Assembly: GCA_037783545.1 (NCBI GenBank)
Contig: JBBELK010000832.1
Location: 62,001-126,000, forward strand
Direction of reading: 5' to 3'
DNA: 64,000 bases
Source: Henricia sp. BOLD:AAB3569
Lineage: Eukaryota; Echinodermata; Asteroidea; Spinulosida; Echinasteridae
The position numbers were made by a program, and so were the translations under genes. How positions within the stretch are numbered: the first letter of the stretch is position 1; each line of letters opens with the position of its first letter. Positions 34,429 to 46,953 of the stretch are shown piece after piece. Below the pieces are notes generated by a model. That model saw nothing but the letters and a program-made list of their open reading frames with translations, did no database searches and was not told the origin of the DNA.

Positions 34429-34683
34429 TATATGGGTCTTTCTATAAATTAGGGGTCCAATTTTGGTGTCCCCTGTTACATTTTACATCTCGTTTTTGTA
34501 AATTCAAGACACATTCTTTAAATACTTTCCATCTCAAAGAGCGAGTACATAAAGTACAATTTATAAAAATAAAATAAAAAAGCCATTTTAATGATTTTTG
34601 TACGAAAAATAACACATATCGGGTGTAACGGGGGGACACTAAATGTCACTTTTGGACCCCTAGTTTATAGATAGACCCATATA
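34429..34683. mobile_element. GGGTCTTTCTATAAATTAGG MITE, copy 2
   Basis: Same orientation and length as 16683-16936. Shares ACACATTCTTTAAATACTTT and TGATTTTTGTACGAAAAATA. The likely target duplication is TA or TATA. Confidence 0.82.
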
Positions 34684-34689
34684 GCCTAG

Positions 34690-37190
34690 TACAGAAGGCA
34701 TGACACTTACATGTATTGTAAATTCATACATTTATGCAGACAAAACAATGTATTACAACATGTACATTACCACAAATCCATGTCAGTCACATCTCCATGT
34801 ACCACACTTATACAGTACTGTACCGGTATGCCACACAGGTTAACTCATTGTTGCCATGGTAATACAGAGCTTCATTGTCATGGAAACTCTAAACACCTCA
34901 CTTCTAATTGATACTCGCGAACACACTCAGCGTCAGGGACATTTCACGCTGAAAAATATGAGGCACTGATTTCAATGGGATGAATAGAGAGCGATTGGAC
35001 TATATGATGTAATGCAGAGGACAATGGCTCTTCAATTGCACGATAATAGCCCATTTCAAACTGATAATAGGCACACTATAGCTATCGGTGATGGCCGTAG
35101 TGCGGTGGAGTGCAAATACAGTAAATGTGACTCAAACCATTTGGCGTCAGTAAGTATGTACCCAGTCTGTGAAATGCGTACATGGGTGCCACACAAATCA
35201 CCCCCTAAGTCAATTTTGGTTTTTTTTGTGATTAATTGTAAATCATGATAAATTTGCAGATTACATGTTAAGTGATGTTCCCATTGGACTATTTTTGGTT
35301 AAACTACTGTGGTCGTGTGGTAGAATTACAAAATCAAATGTGTGGTAGAATTACAAAGTCCAATTGGGACACACGGAGAACTAGCGTCCTTGTCAATTTA
35401 CAGTGGCTACGATATGTAAAACTTAAACTTAAAGGCCCAGAGGGGGCCACGTAAACTTGCCGCTCAGCTGATGTAATTTTACAGAGCTGTATTTTAGTCC
35501 AGTTTGAACAGTTTCGCCCTGTATTACAACATGACCCTGCAGTAAATAATGGGCTTGGACGGGGAAACAAAAATGAAACATGTATGCAGCAGAGTAATAT
35601 TTTCCTCTTTTTATTTACACAATCGCAGTTTGTATAATACCACTGTTTGATTTTGAATGTTTACACCAAAACTGTAACCGAGTAAGTCTAAACGAATATT
35701 TAATGTTCAATCAAACATTTTGTTAAAATATTTGTACAGAAGTTATTCCAGCAATAACTCCAGCAAACTAAGGACATTTTTCATTTTCAATACAATTTGT
35801 ATTTTTCATTTTTAAGGTATCATCTCCAGCACAGAAAATACACATTTATTATGTACATGTATGTAACACATGACATTGCTTAGCTGGTTATCAATTATCC
35901 GTTTGCATGTTTCGCATCAAAAGCATCCGGTGTACTGACATACATGTACTTCGTTTCACTTGACCAGACAATACCACACCATGTTCACAGTGGGAGAGAA
36001 TGGCACAAAGCAACCAGACTGTTTGCTGCCATGCATTGGCGTGTAGGCTACATGTACTAGGACAGTGTAGAATGCGATATTCTAAGCTGCACGTCCATTT
36101 AAAAGTGACAAATTCAGGGCACCAGCCATTATGCAAAAGTTCAATGCAAAGGGCTACTTATGTTCTTCAAATAAGCAGCAAGAATTTTTTTAAATTAAGC
36201 AAAATTTTCTGCTGGACTGCCCTTTTAGGAAATTGGGCCCATGTCAAGCAAATTCCTACAGGCTGTAACTTCAGGTCCCTCAGCCACAATCATCCCCCAG
36301 CACCTGCCCCCATGAATCAAGCCAGCAGGAGCAGCTGCTCGTGGGTCAGTGTGGAGGCTGGGCAAAGACCCATCGTCAACATAGGCCAAAAGAGAACAAG
36401 TATAGAGGCCTCTCCAAGAAAGCTAAATGATGTGTTAAATTAACCACGCTGAAATGAGTGCTGACATTTCCTGTGCATACATGTACAGTGTGCTGCCATA
36501 CATTTTCTGGTCCCTGCAGTGTGAGCTTGGGGGCCCACAGGTATAAAGTTAATTTATCAATGTGTCGGCTTAAATTGTTTCAGTATTTGTCAGGAAATGT
36601 GTTCCTTTGAATTCCGAGAAGGGGAAGGAAACGGGAAAGAGAATAAATTAATTAAGTCTGGATCAAGTCTGGTCAGATTTAAACGAAAGGATGCGGTGAG
36701 CATTTTCTACATCACAAAGTCTAGTACATGTATATCATTCTGTGTTTTTAGTGGTTATTTGTTACAAATTACGCTGATTTACAAAAACAAAACCTTTGTA
36801 TCCAGATACAGTAGTAGACAATATTTGCAGGGTTTGACTGTTGGAAATTAAGTTTTAATGTTTGAATTTTACATACAACATGACACAAATTCTTGTAATT
36901 TGTCTGTGGCCAGAACAAAGCGCTATCCCACTTTTTATAGCATTTTTAAAGTTTCAATGTAACTTTTGAAAATCTCAAAATAGAAAATAAGCTCCTTATG
37001 TATGCTGAAAAATTGCATGCCTGACTGCTTAAAATAAAGGGCAACTGCTAAATTATTCATGGTATCTGTCCATATATCACCATAACAGCAGCGTGCAATT
37101 CACGCCTTCCAGCTCAACCAATCACACATTTCAGACTTAATCCTGCTTCAAGCACATGGGATGGTCTTTATGTGCTTATTCATACATGCC
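34690..37190. other. No gene seen; one X-box-like site
   Basis: Contains GTTGCCATGGTAAT (34850-34863), a GC-moderate patch at 34900-35060, and a longer open frame at 36000-36443 (147 codons) without recognisable domains or splice context. The patch 36220-36400 is the least AT-rich part. Confidence 0.35.
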
Positions 37191-37196
37191 TAGATG

Positions 37197-37410
37197 CAGG
37201 TTGTCCGCGGGTTTCAGCAAGTCAAATTTAAGACTTTTTAAGACCAATTAAAGCCCCAAAACAGGAAAGAATTCCATACTCGGCCACCACAGGCCCAAAA
37301 TCTAGCTAACAATTTAATACTTTTCAATACTTTCTAATGCTCTTAAATGTTTTTTAATGCCTTAAATTTAGAAAATGACTTTTCAAGACCCGCAGTCTTT
37401 GGACACCCTG
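37197..37410. mobile_element. MITE with CAGGNTGTCC termini
   Basis: CAGGTTGTCCGCGGGTTTC at the left and TTTGGACACCCTG at the right. TTAAGAC, TTTTAA and TTAAAT words fill the interior. The flanks CCTAGATG and CTATAGATG are similar and may be a decayed duplication of about 8 bp, which would suit a hAT element. Confidence 0.6.
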
Positions 37411-37792
37411 CTATAGATGTCTCAAAATAAGACATCCTTACAAAGAGCACTTGAATTTGCATATTCATGAGGAAAGTCATCTGTCCTATCTATGATTAGA
37501 TTAATTAACTGAGTAGTTCTGTATGATTGTAATATTTATTATAAGTCCTATCTGTCTGTCTTCTTTGTGTGTAATGTCACTGTCAGTTATACAGGTATAT
37601 GTCACCTTTGTTCAAATTTTATTGACCATAGGCCTATAGTTAGGCCCTACTCTTGTATTTATTTTACCATATATACGTTTATTGTAAGCCAAATATGTTT
37701 AGTCTTCAGATGTTTTCTTTGGTATCTATTTTTAATAATAAAAACCGAAAATTAGGCACCCAGGAATTTTTCATTGGTTTCTGCATGCACAG

Positions 37793-37845
37793 CAGCCGAT
37801 TTCACGAATCCTTACGCACTGCGTAAGCCCGATTGCGCAACTTTT
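37793..37845. mobile_element. Fragment of the CAGCCGATTTCACGAA MITE family
   Basis: Begins CAGCCGATTTCACGAATCC and continues GCACTGCGTAAGCCCGATTG, then stops. About one third of the element is present. Confidence 0.6.
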
Positions 37846-38015
37846 TATTGTGGGAGAAATTGCCAACTAAATGTGGGTTCATAAAAAGGTTGTTTGCAGA
37901 CATTTTTTTACCATTCATTCACACACAAAAAACATGCATGGATTTTTCAGTATTACTGCATCTATGTGGCTGAAATTTCTACAAGGCAGTTTTTAACAGT
38001 TTACCAATAATGCTT
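37846..38015. mobile_element. CATTTGCAGT-family MITE fragment
   Basis: GGGAGAAATTGCCAACTAAA, ACAAAAAACATGCATGGATT and AGGCAGTTTTTAACAGTTTA match the right two thirds of 45514-45830. It abuts the MITE fragment ending at 37845. Confidence 0.65.
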
Positions 38016-38343
38016 CTTACAAAATGGCCAATCTGCCCTCACCAGAAACTCGCATTCTTAATGCTACACAAAAAATCGCCACTACACGTAAGTAGGTTGA
38101 GCTAGTGAAGATGATTGATGCAGTTCATTAAAAACGGACACACTGCTCTGAGCCTGCTCCCAAAAACCACTCACTGTGAAATAAAGTCTTAGTCACTGGT
38201 GGAAAATGTAAGAACATTCAAATTTCTTACTACATGAAAATGTACCTTTCTTCCTTTGTACCTACATGTATACCCCTTGGTAGAGAGAGAGGCTATATCT
38301 TGTCTGAGTAAGAACATAAGGCCTACATGATATCAGTGACAGA

Positions 38344-38672
38344 CCTTATAGAGTACCATATGGCCGAACGATTTGGTGCATTGAATTCAAGACCGTACTT
38401 AAAATCTGCGGTTGTGGGTTCGAATCCCGGCCCCGACCAAGGTGCGTGTGTCCTTGGGCAAGGCACTTTGCCATAAGTTGCCTTTCTTTACCCAGGAGTA
38501 AATGGGTACCTGCAAGGGTCGCAGCCGTTGAGCGCTTGTGTGGCAGGCTGCGGGGCTGCGTACTCCCCAGGGAGTTGTGCCCAATGACCAGGGTGATAAT
38601 GTGTAAAGCGCCATGAGTATCCTGCAGGATAGATACCGGTATGTGCGCTATATAAGATGCCATTATCATCTT
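38344..38672 (+). mobile_element. tRNA-derived SINE, full-length-like
   Basis: The head has an A-box-like TGGCCGAACGATTTGG and B box GGGTTCGAATCCCGG. The middle contains TGTCCTTGGGCAAGGCACTT, the same core as the SINE at 53812-54012. The tail TAAAGCGCCATGAGTATC...GCGCTATATAAG ends in CATTATCATC. This layout is typical of SINEs whose 3' end is borrowed from an L2/Deu-like LINE tail. Confidence 0.82.
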
Positions 38673-38742
38673 AAAGGAGCGTGTTCAGATTCATGGGAAA
38701 AATAAAATGGGGGCCAAAAAGTGATCTTGACATGCTCCTTTA
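38671..38742. mobile_element. TTAA-bounded MITE, AGGAGCGTGTCCAGAT family, 72-bp deletion copy
   Basis: TTAAAGGAGCGTGTTCAGAT to GATCTTGACATGCTCCTTTAA with a short interior (AAAATGGGGGCC). It abuts the 3' end of the SINE at 38344-38672. Confidence 0.75.
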
Positions 38743-39506
38743 AAACCATGGACTTCTCACCAAAGGACCCATGTGGTATACACCACCACGCCCCAACACT
38801 TAATTGACAAATTCACATGCACATCCCATGTACATGTACTGGTAGGCCTATACTGCAAAATAATCTTATGGGCAGATGAAATGAAAACACTGGATTCTCC
38901 AATAATTAAAGTTCTGCATCGGTTACTTTTAGTCTGAATTAAGATCTGGCAGGGGCGACGCCGAGCTATGCATATTTGGGAAGTGCCACTATGAATTACA
39001 TCAGATAATGAGAAACAAGGACCTGACAGGTGGTATTGTAATTGGATATTGGAATCCTGTATATCATTGGTTTTATTAGTGGAATTAACATAGTCACAAC
39101 TGAAACAATTTTTGTACGTGGATACAGATGTACAGTACATGTACATGTACGTGTAACAAAAAAAATGCACTGGAGTATGAAAGTCGCAATTTTTGTACTG
39201 TATTCGTTTGGAATAGCACATATTGAATGACTAAATCTCATTTTGATTTGAAAATATATCTGTTCATACTTGGGAACCATTATCTTCACAAAGTTAGTTT
39301 GGAGCCAATTTGGAACAACTTAGGACTTAAATTTACTTTTAGAAAAAGCACAGGTAGGCCTACTAATTTTCCAGCTTTTGCAGATAATAACTCTCAGAAA
39401 ACACATCTTGTTGGGTTTAAATCCGATTAAACCTGCGTGGGATGAGCTGACCTCTGGAGAACGCATCTCCCCAAAAAGACCTAGAAGTATGGGAGCTTAG
39501 GGAGCC

Positions 39507-40148
39507 AATAGACCTATGACGTCACACAATGTTTACCGCGGTGCATTATGAGTGAAAAGTGGGACGAAATCTCTGCATCTCTAGTTTGCGTGCGTTGTAT
39601 GCATAGCGCCTAGCGTATTATACTGTAGTCTAGTCAATTTACGATTTGACCTAGAACTACCGGTTATTGCAATAGAATCATTCTAACATGAGTCTAGGCC
39701 GCAACATTCAAATAAACAACATATTAAAAATCCAATTGTTTCTTTTGAGTGGAAAGGTGTTTTTGAAGCATGTAGGTTGGAGTACGTTACCAGACTAGTT
39801 TCTGAGACATCGTCGTCTGCTCACAAGTGGTCGTATCACTACGCATCCACCATTACGAAACATACAGAAAACACCTTTCAAAAACAACTTTCCACTCAAA
39901 AGAAATTAGATTTTTAATATGTTGTTTATTTGAATGTTGCGGCCTACCGTATAACTAGATTCATGTTAGAATGATTTCTATTGCAATTAGTTCTAGGTCA
40001 AATCGTAAATTGACTAGACTAGACTATAATACGCTAGGCGCTATGCATACAATGCACGCAAACTACAGATGCAGAGATTTCGTCCCACTTTTCACCCATA
40101 ATGCACCGCGGTAAACATTGCGTGACGTCATTACGTTTCAGGTCTATT
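39507..40148. mobile_element. 642-bp fold-back element with TGACGTCA-rich ends
   Basis: The left arm (from AATAGACCTATGACGTCACA) and right arm (ending AGGTCTATT) are complementary for about 270 bases, including GGTGCATTATGAGTGAAAAG and GCATAGCGCCTAGCGTATTA. The loop of about 130 bp contains GAGACATCGTCGTCTGCTCA. Confidence 0.82.
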
Positions 40149-41051
40149 CAGACAGGGTGGTGCACCCTGCCTCAGCGGCTCTTGCGGAGACTAGTGCAGT
40201 CAGCCTTGTCAGAAGTTGTCCATACATGTTACTGAGCAATAAAATGTGATACATCTCCTGGCCTCCTTGATTTCGTTTTCTCCTTGATTTTTTTTCCTCC
40301 TTGATTTTTTAACCATGTAAGAAAAACAGGGGGAGTCTGGATATGGAAATCTTTCCCTATATTGTAAATTTATTGAGGAAAAAGGTGAGAAATACATGTA
40401 CATGTAAGCTTGATTCTCAGACTAAATGTAACCTTACAATCATATTTATTCTCATTTCAACTGGCCCTTGGGAACTCAGTGTTAAACACCAGGTGGCTAT
40501 CTTATCAGCGTTGGTCCATTCCCATGACAACGGCTCATTTATAAAGTGTTTTTGCACATTATTGCCAAAAGACACGTTCTGTCGAGCTGGCTTAATCAGC
40601 TATAATTTCCGATAGACTGCATATGTATGTACAGTACGTACTGTGAAACAATTGACAATGTGTGTTTTGGCGACCCAAAAAAATTACCATTTGAGAGACA
40701 AAATGGAAACTATAGACCAAGATACCCGTATGATACCAAAAATAAAACCATTACCATGTTTGTATGTCTGACAAAGTTTTTTAGGGAACGCAAGTCTATA
40801 TCGTGACTTAAATCTTTTACTAGAATAAAGTAAAACATTCTTACCAGACCACAGCTGAGAAAAAAAAATATACATTTGTTTTTTAAATTGTAAAAAGACA
40901 AAAAGACAAAATTCTGGACCATTCTCTCTAACATTGTAAGGGACAGTTCATTTTGGAGCGGATGTTTCACTCTTTTAGAATGCTAAAACCCACATAAAAA
41001 GCATCATAAAAAGATCTGCAATTACTTAGAAACTATTCAAGTAATGTAAAG

Positions 41052-41512
41052 TCCGAGTCTTTCCACGGAAAAGGGGGCATTTTGGCAACACAGACCATAT
41101 TTTCCAGAAAATACATATGTACATGTACCTTTGTCTGGTCTCAAAATAAAAGAAATAAGTTTCAGTTGTTCTGAAGAGATAACTTAGGCCCAAAAAGGGT
41201 TACAAATAATGTGACAACATGCCTTTCTAAAAACCCCGTGTACAAATTTCCAATATGTACGCTCGTAACCGGGACGGCCTAAAATGTAACAAGTGTACAT
41301 CCCGGTTACGAGCAACGAGCGTATAGACATTTGTACACAGGGTTTTTATAAAGGAATGTTGTCACACTATTTGTAACCCCTTTTGGGCCTAAGTTATCTC
41401 TTCAGTACAACTTAAACTTATTTCTTTTATTTTGAGACCAGACAAAGGTATTTCCTCGAAAATATGGTCTGTGTTGCCAAAAAGACCTCTTTACTGTGGA
41501 AAGACCCATCTA
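41052..41512. mobile_element. Fold-back MITE, CCGGGACG family, copy 2
   Basis: Same order of blocks as 24020-24435: outer ends GAGTCTTTCCACGGAAAAGG and GTGGAAAGACCC, centre GTAACCGGGACGGCC. Better preserved at the ends. Confidence 0.82.
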
Positions 41513-41918
41513 CATGCAATGCAAGCCTTGTATGATCCAGAGGGCGCAATAACCAATGCATGTCCACAATAGAACAACGACCAGGACTTAACTTTAGTTG
41601 AGAAAAGCATTCTAAACAGTATCAAATAGCTGCCATCTTGTACGGCAATCTGTCAACAATGTAAGCACAAAAAGTGCTACCAATTTGCATTTCCTCAAGG
41701 AACAAAGAAACTGCCCTAAAATGTACAAGACGGCAGCTAAACGTTCCGTACATTTTTGTTACATGACAGGAGTTTGTGTATTTCAAGTTTTCTTGCTGGA
41801 ACCATTTTTACAATAAGCTTTAATAGAGTTACGGATCCTACACCGGGCCTGTCAAAATAAAATAATAAATATAATTTATAATCACTACACTTGTACACAA
41901 TCGTTGCCACTTTCATAG

Positions 41919-42265
41919 TTAAAAGAGCGTGTCCAGATCACATTTATGAGCCCCCATTTTTCCCATGGGTGTTGAGATTTTGATACTATATCATGTCATA
42001 TTTTTCTCATCATTCTGAAATTTCGCTCTCTCAATCCATATACCGTATTTTCAAGGATATCGTCAAAAAAACACCAATATTTTGTAAACTAATTTATCTG
42101 GTTCCATAAAGCAGTGCAGTAATTACACCAACCTTTCTGCTTCCACATCCAAATTGGAGATTGCAAATTTCCTTTTTATGGGTAGCATTTTCAGGAGGTA
42201 TTTTATATGATTGTTAGGTTATAACGAAATCCATTTTCTGGGAAAATCTGAACAAGCTCCTTTAA
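41919..42265. mobile_element. TTAA-bounded MITE, AGGAGCGTGTCCAGAT family, longer copy
   Basis: Ends TTAAAAGAGCGTGTCCAGAT and ATCTGAACAAGCTCCTTTAA. 347 bp with no coding potential. Confidence 0.75.
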
Positions 42266-42269
42266 CACT

Positions 42270-44106
42270 CGTCTCACGCGAAAAAAAAAATATCGATGAT
42301 ACAGGTCAAGCTTCGAAACTTTGCTCAGTTGATAAAATGCTATGTACCTGTACAGGAAAACAACTATCGAGCCAAAACTAGTTAAAGCCAGGTTTTTCAG
42401 TGTTTGGACTTTGACATTACAAGGGCCGACAATGGCACGATTCAAGTACGTTTGATTCACCATGCCAACCGTACACATGTCGCCTGGGTAACCAGGGTAA
42501 CAGGGCACTGGCCGGGCGCAGCCTCGGCAGATGGCCATGTGCGGCTCATATGGGGAATGCACGGGCGGAGGAGAGGCAGTTTAGTACACATACACTCCTG
42601 TACTAGACAAAGGTTAATGTGGGGTTCCTAGGAGCGGTTCGATTGAGGAAATTGGGACAAAGATGATTTGGAGTGTCGCACCGTTGACAAGTCGACTTTT
42701 CAACATCTATCCTACGCAACACAAGTACGGTTGTGTGGATACAAAAAATGCCTTTTCTTTTCTTAATTTATAACAATGGTTAGCGGCCTAAAGAACTAAA
42801 TGCACCTGTGTAATCTAATCCAGTTTATACAATAAAAAAGGAACACTGAAGATGTGGGTTTATGGAGTTGTTTACACCCCAAAACTAGATGAAACTCCTT
42901 GGGAAAACAAACTTATAATTTTAAATAGTTTGCCTTCAAATGTTTAAACTGACGTGTACACATGTTAACGTTTTTTTATGTGATGACTTTGACAACACAA
43001 AACGTTGAGTGCTGAATGGAACATGGCAACAAAGTTACTGTGAAGTTAAAGAACTGAGCAGGGATTAGGTGTACAGCAAAATACATCAATTCCTAAACAA
43101 AAGCTTCAAAGAGAATCTAGTAAACAAGAGAATGTTTCACTTACTTGCTGGTGATGTTCGACAAATTTCTTGATTAACAGCATCAGAGCATTACAAATTT
43201 GAATGTCAGTAAATTGCTCTGAACAAAAAATAATAATAAAAATAATAAATAAACAAGTAAATAAAATAACACAATTTTTTTATTAAGACAAAAAGTTAGA
43301 ATTGTTTCATCATTGCGAAACATGAATTTGAAGCTGAAAACATAAATGATTAATTATATCACATTCCCAGCATGCTACACTCATGCACTCTGTTTTTAAC
43401 CAACATTGCAGATTAAACTCAATGTTATCATGACGGCAGTCTTAAATTTGTAAAATGTTGCAGCACACACATTTTTAAATCCACCTTCAATATTATTTTC
43501 TTCTGAAAATACACTTTCTGAGGCCGAATAATTCCAGTGTATTTGGTACCATTTCAATAACTGACATAAAGTTCCCCCCACCCCCAACAAATCATTAAAC
43601 AAGGTCTCTAGTAATTGCAAATGACAGAGTGGCCCTTTAATCTTTACATTTGATTGTCAATTGATAGATCTTTTACTTGCTTCCTTTGAATTGCATGTAA
43701 AAAGCGCAATGATCAAAGCCTCCGCACAACTTAACCTTTGTTCCCAGGCCGTCTGCTTACCTGGGGCTTTTCATTTTCACCTTACACACGATTTATTGGC
43801 CCGACCAGTTTCATGTTGTGAAGCCAATGTGACAGTGCAACACCCCTCATTTTGTACTTTACTATTTGTGGCAATTTATCAGAACTCTTAAAGGAAAACC
43901 AATTTTGTTTTATCAGGATAGCAGGGCTGAAGGTTAGCTCGTTTAAAGTTCTTGTTTAAATAACACTAAATCACTGTGGGTTACTGGTACATGTATGGTA
44001 CATGTATAATGTACGAGGCACGTGTGTACCGGGTATGTACCAGTACCATCTAGGTACATTTGTACGTACATGTAGGTACCGTATCGGTATTGACCAAATG
44101 ACTTTA
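42270..44106. other. No gene seen; two less AT-rich patches
   Basis: The patch 42400-42640 has CTGGGTAACCAGGGTAACAG (RFX-half-site-like) and CCGGGCGCAGCC. The patch 43720-43870 has AACCTTTGTTCCC (Sox-like) and CACACGATTTATTGG. Otherwise AT-rich with a CATTTGCAGT-family fragment. Confidence 0.35.
43460..43645. mobile_element. Diverged CATTTGCAGT-family MITE (reverse)
   Basis: AAATCCACCTTCAATATTA, GTATTTGGTACCATTTC and AATTGCAAATGACAGAGTGG match the reverse orientation of the family. It ends CCCTTTAA. Confidence 0.5.
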
Positions 44107-44574
44107 CACCGTGTGTTTACACTCGAACCGGCAAAGGTAGATACAGATCCAGCATCTTTATTGCGACCACAAAACTGAACATTTGCCGCATTTACACTAC
44201 ACCCCAAATCGCTTCAACTCACCTTCAGAAACCGCAAAAGTCACCACTAAATGTAACTGCAGCGCATGCGTGAGCTGTTCGGTGTTGCTGCACTAGTGCC
44301 AGATTGGTCAATTAAATCTACTACACAGCGGGCACCGCCCCAAGGACACTCAAATTGCCGAATCTGTATTCGGGTAGCAATTACACTACAGGCGACCTTG
44401 ACGATTGCAGGGTTCAACCCCGCAATTGCGGGTTTCAACCCTACCCCAAAAGGTGACTTGAAAAAGGCGAATCACCTTTTGCGTTTACACTTAGCGCCTA
44501 CCCGGCTTCAGATCCCCATTTTGGAAATTGCGGAGTTCGATTCGGCAAAGGCGAATCGAGTGTAAACGGGCTGT
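44107..44574. mobile_element. GTTTACACT-terminal MITE, copy 2 (inverted)
   Basis: GTGTGTTTACACTCGAACCG at the left, GCGAATCGAGTGTAAACGGG at the right. Internally TTGCGACCACAAAACTGAAC and GCATTTACACTACA match copy 1 in reverse. Confidence 0.8.
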
Positions 44575-44579
44575 TTGGC

Positions 44580-45510
44580 CAATTGGCCTTTGTTGTTCCT
44601 TCTCAAATCTTTTTAAAGGCCACTAGCAGTACAATCAGTGGTGGAAAATAACGTCAAACACTTGTTCACAAACTTTTGTGTGTGGACAACCAGTGCGCGC
44701 AGTCCTGTTGGCCCCTTTGATTTTTTTAATACTATTAGGTTTAATGAATTTCAATTCACAGCCTGTACTAGGCTGAATTACATGAAGCTTACAAATGTGT
44801 TCCACCTAAACATCATGATGTTACATAGGTGGGTGGTGCTATTGGCAGCCAATGGCCAGAGACTTCATGAAAGTATGCTCTTGGAACTTATATTATAAAC
44901 TGTGCATCAACACACTGGATCCCTTCATTTCTGTGATATGAGATTTGATTCTGAACTTTGTGAAGCTACATGTACTACAGTTAAAAACGACATTCAAAAG
45001 AATTAGTATGAGCTGTACCAGTTGCAGACTAGTCTTGGGCCAAGACTAGTTGCAGACTTGTGAACAGGTTCTCAAAATGCTAAAAAAAATTGTTCTACAT
45101 GTAGGTAAAGGAATAAAGTATCTGGATGGGCACAAACTTCAATCTACCCCTTTATCTCTAAGTGCGTTGCCATGGCAATTGGCTCTAAACATCATGGCCG
45201 TTGGAAAAAGTACCATTGCAAAAGCACAGGGACACCGTACGGTTCAGTGATTTTTAGTGTAGAGCCAATTACCTAGGCAACAAAAGATGACGTACATGTA
45301 TTCACTTCGGCAGTCTATGACTTTTGTAAAGTCACTAAAGTAAAAAAAAAACAGCGTGCAAAAGAAACAGCTTGCAAAATTGAGCTGCAACGTGTGAAAC
45401 AGATTTTGAAATTGCTTTAGGGAAATTGCTCTGGGTGTTGGAATGAACCAAGAATTTATCTGGATGGCTCATCAGTTCTTCCTGCCTTCGTTTAACCCCT
45501 GTTAAAGCCC
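44580..45510. other. No gene seen; X-box-like site and hairpin
   Basis: GTTGCCATGGCAAT at 45166-45179 is a near-perfect X-box palindrome, 110 bases from the hairpin at 45030. No coding signal. Confidence 0.35.
45030..45053. repeat. Perfect short hairpin
   Basis: ACTAGTCTTGG and CCAAGACTAGT are separated by two or fewer bases (ACTAGTCTTGGGCCAAGACT). There is no T tract next to it, so no pol III terminator role is suggested. Confidence 0.7.
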
Positions 45511-45513
45511 CAT

Positions 45514-45830
45514 TAAAGCCCCAATACATCATTTGCAGTTACCCAAAATTTTACTTCACGAGTTGACAAGAAAAACCGACTAAAAGTCAATATCAATGGC
45601 AACGAGCACCACATAATTTGTTCTCATGTACCGGTAAAATGGTACCTTTGTGGGTGAAATTGCCAACTGAATGTGCTTTTAACAAAATGTTTGCAAACAA
45701 TTTTTTTACCATTCTTTCAACACAAAACCATGCATAGATTTTTCAGGTTTTCAGAAATATTACTGCATTACATGTATGTGGTTGAAATTTCCACAAGGCA
45801 GTTTATCAACATGATTCTTTATGTATAATG
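45514..45830. mobile_element. TTAA-type MITE, CATTTGCAGT family, copy
   Basis: TTAAAGCCCCAATACATCAT at the left, then GAGTTGACAAGAAAAACCG, AAATTGCCAACTGAATGTGC, CACAAAACCATGCATAG, and GGCAGTTTATCAACATG at the right. Confidence 0.7.
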
Positions 45831-45925
45831 CCGTTTTCCTGTTTTGAAAAATGTTTTCCAATCATGTAATCTGTCTTTAAGATCTAAGAAGCCATAAGGT
45901 TCCTGGCTTCCCACTGCTTTCACCT

Positions 45926-45950
45926 CCCCCCCCCCCCCCCCCCCCCCCCC
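45926..45950 (+). repeat. Homopolymer run of 25 C
   Basis: An uninterrupted C25 tract followed by TACCCCCC, able to form a G-quadruplex on the minus strand. Its length is likely to be unreliable in assemblies. Confidence 0.95.
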
Positions 45951-46953
45951 TACCCCCCACAATCTCCAGAGAGGACAGTAACTGATTGGATGGCAGCGTG
46001 AAGGTTAGGCGATTGAATGATCTACTGAGCTTTAAGATCTGGAGAAGAGATCAGGCGTGGCCCTGGCACTCTGACCCCAGATTTGAAGAGTTCCAATTCC
46101 CAAACCTTTTAGGCCATGTTTTGATGGGTTGCCTTGGAAACGAGTAAACAAATAAGCCTGAAGGTCCCCTTTTTAAACAGCATCCCTTTGTGCATTTAAG
46201 ACGTTTCTGAAGCATGTTTCAGAATCAGTGTTAATCTTCCTAGTTCTGGACCAAATTTTCCCTATTTATTTCTAAAAAGGATCACATAGACTTAGAGTAT
46301 GCAGCTTCTAACTGAATTAATGATCCACTCAGATCTGCCATCTGCTGCAAATATACACATATTCCCACTTCACAGGCCCAGATGTGAAATCATGATGCCA
46401 GCTTGCAACATGACAATGAAATTTGAACTTTGACATAAAAATTGTAAAGTGTTGCTAAAGAAAAGGACAACTTCAACACTGATACATGAAGCTATCGCCA
46501 GGGTGAACCAGCCAGTTAAAATACTATTTGCAAATTTCTGCAGGTTCTTGTGTTTGTTTATATTAGTCAACAATGTTCAACTGTTCACTGGTTCAATGGC
46601 TAATCCGCCTTCAGTTATAGTCAGATTGCATTGTGTGCAAGAGAACCATTGGACCACAGAATGCTACACTGTCTGGGGACAGTACATGTATCTCTAATTA
46701 CCAATTTCACAATTATCCCTCAACAATAATATGGTTAACCATCTCCTCCTACCAGTAAATCCCTTAATGCCAGTGGCAGCTGCCCACAAATTCATTCTGA
46801 AACCATTCTTTGCATGTTAAAAGCATTTTCACCAAATCACAAAAGTTCTTGTTGTACTATCAGCCGCCACTCAACACTGTCAACTGGCAATGGAACAAAA
46901 CCACACAAGTTGCAAAACCACAGAAATGCCACTCAATGGTTACGGATAGCTAA

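Noticed and set aside
36000-36443. 147-codon open frame as a gene
   Set aside because: No recognisable domain, ordinary AT-rich surroundings, no convincing splice sites. Kept only as a remark.
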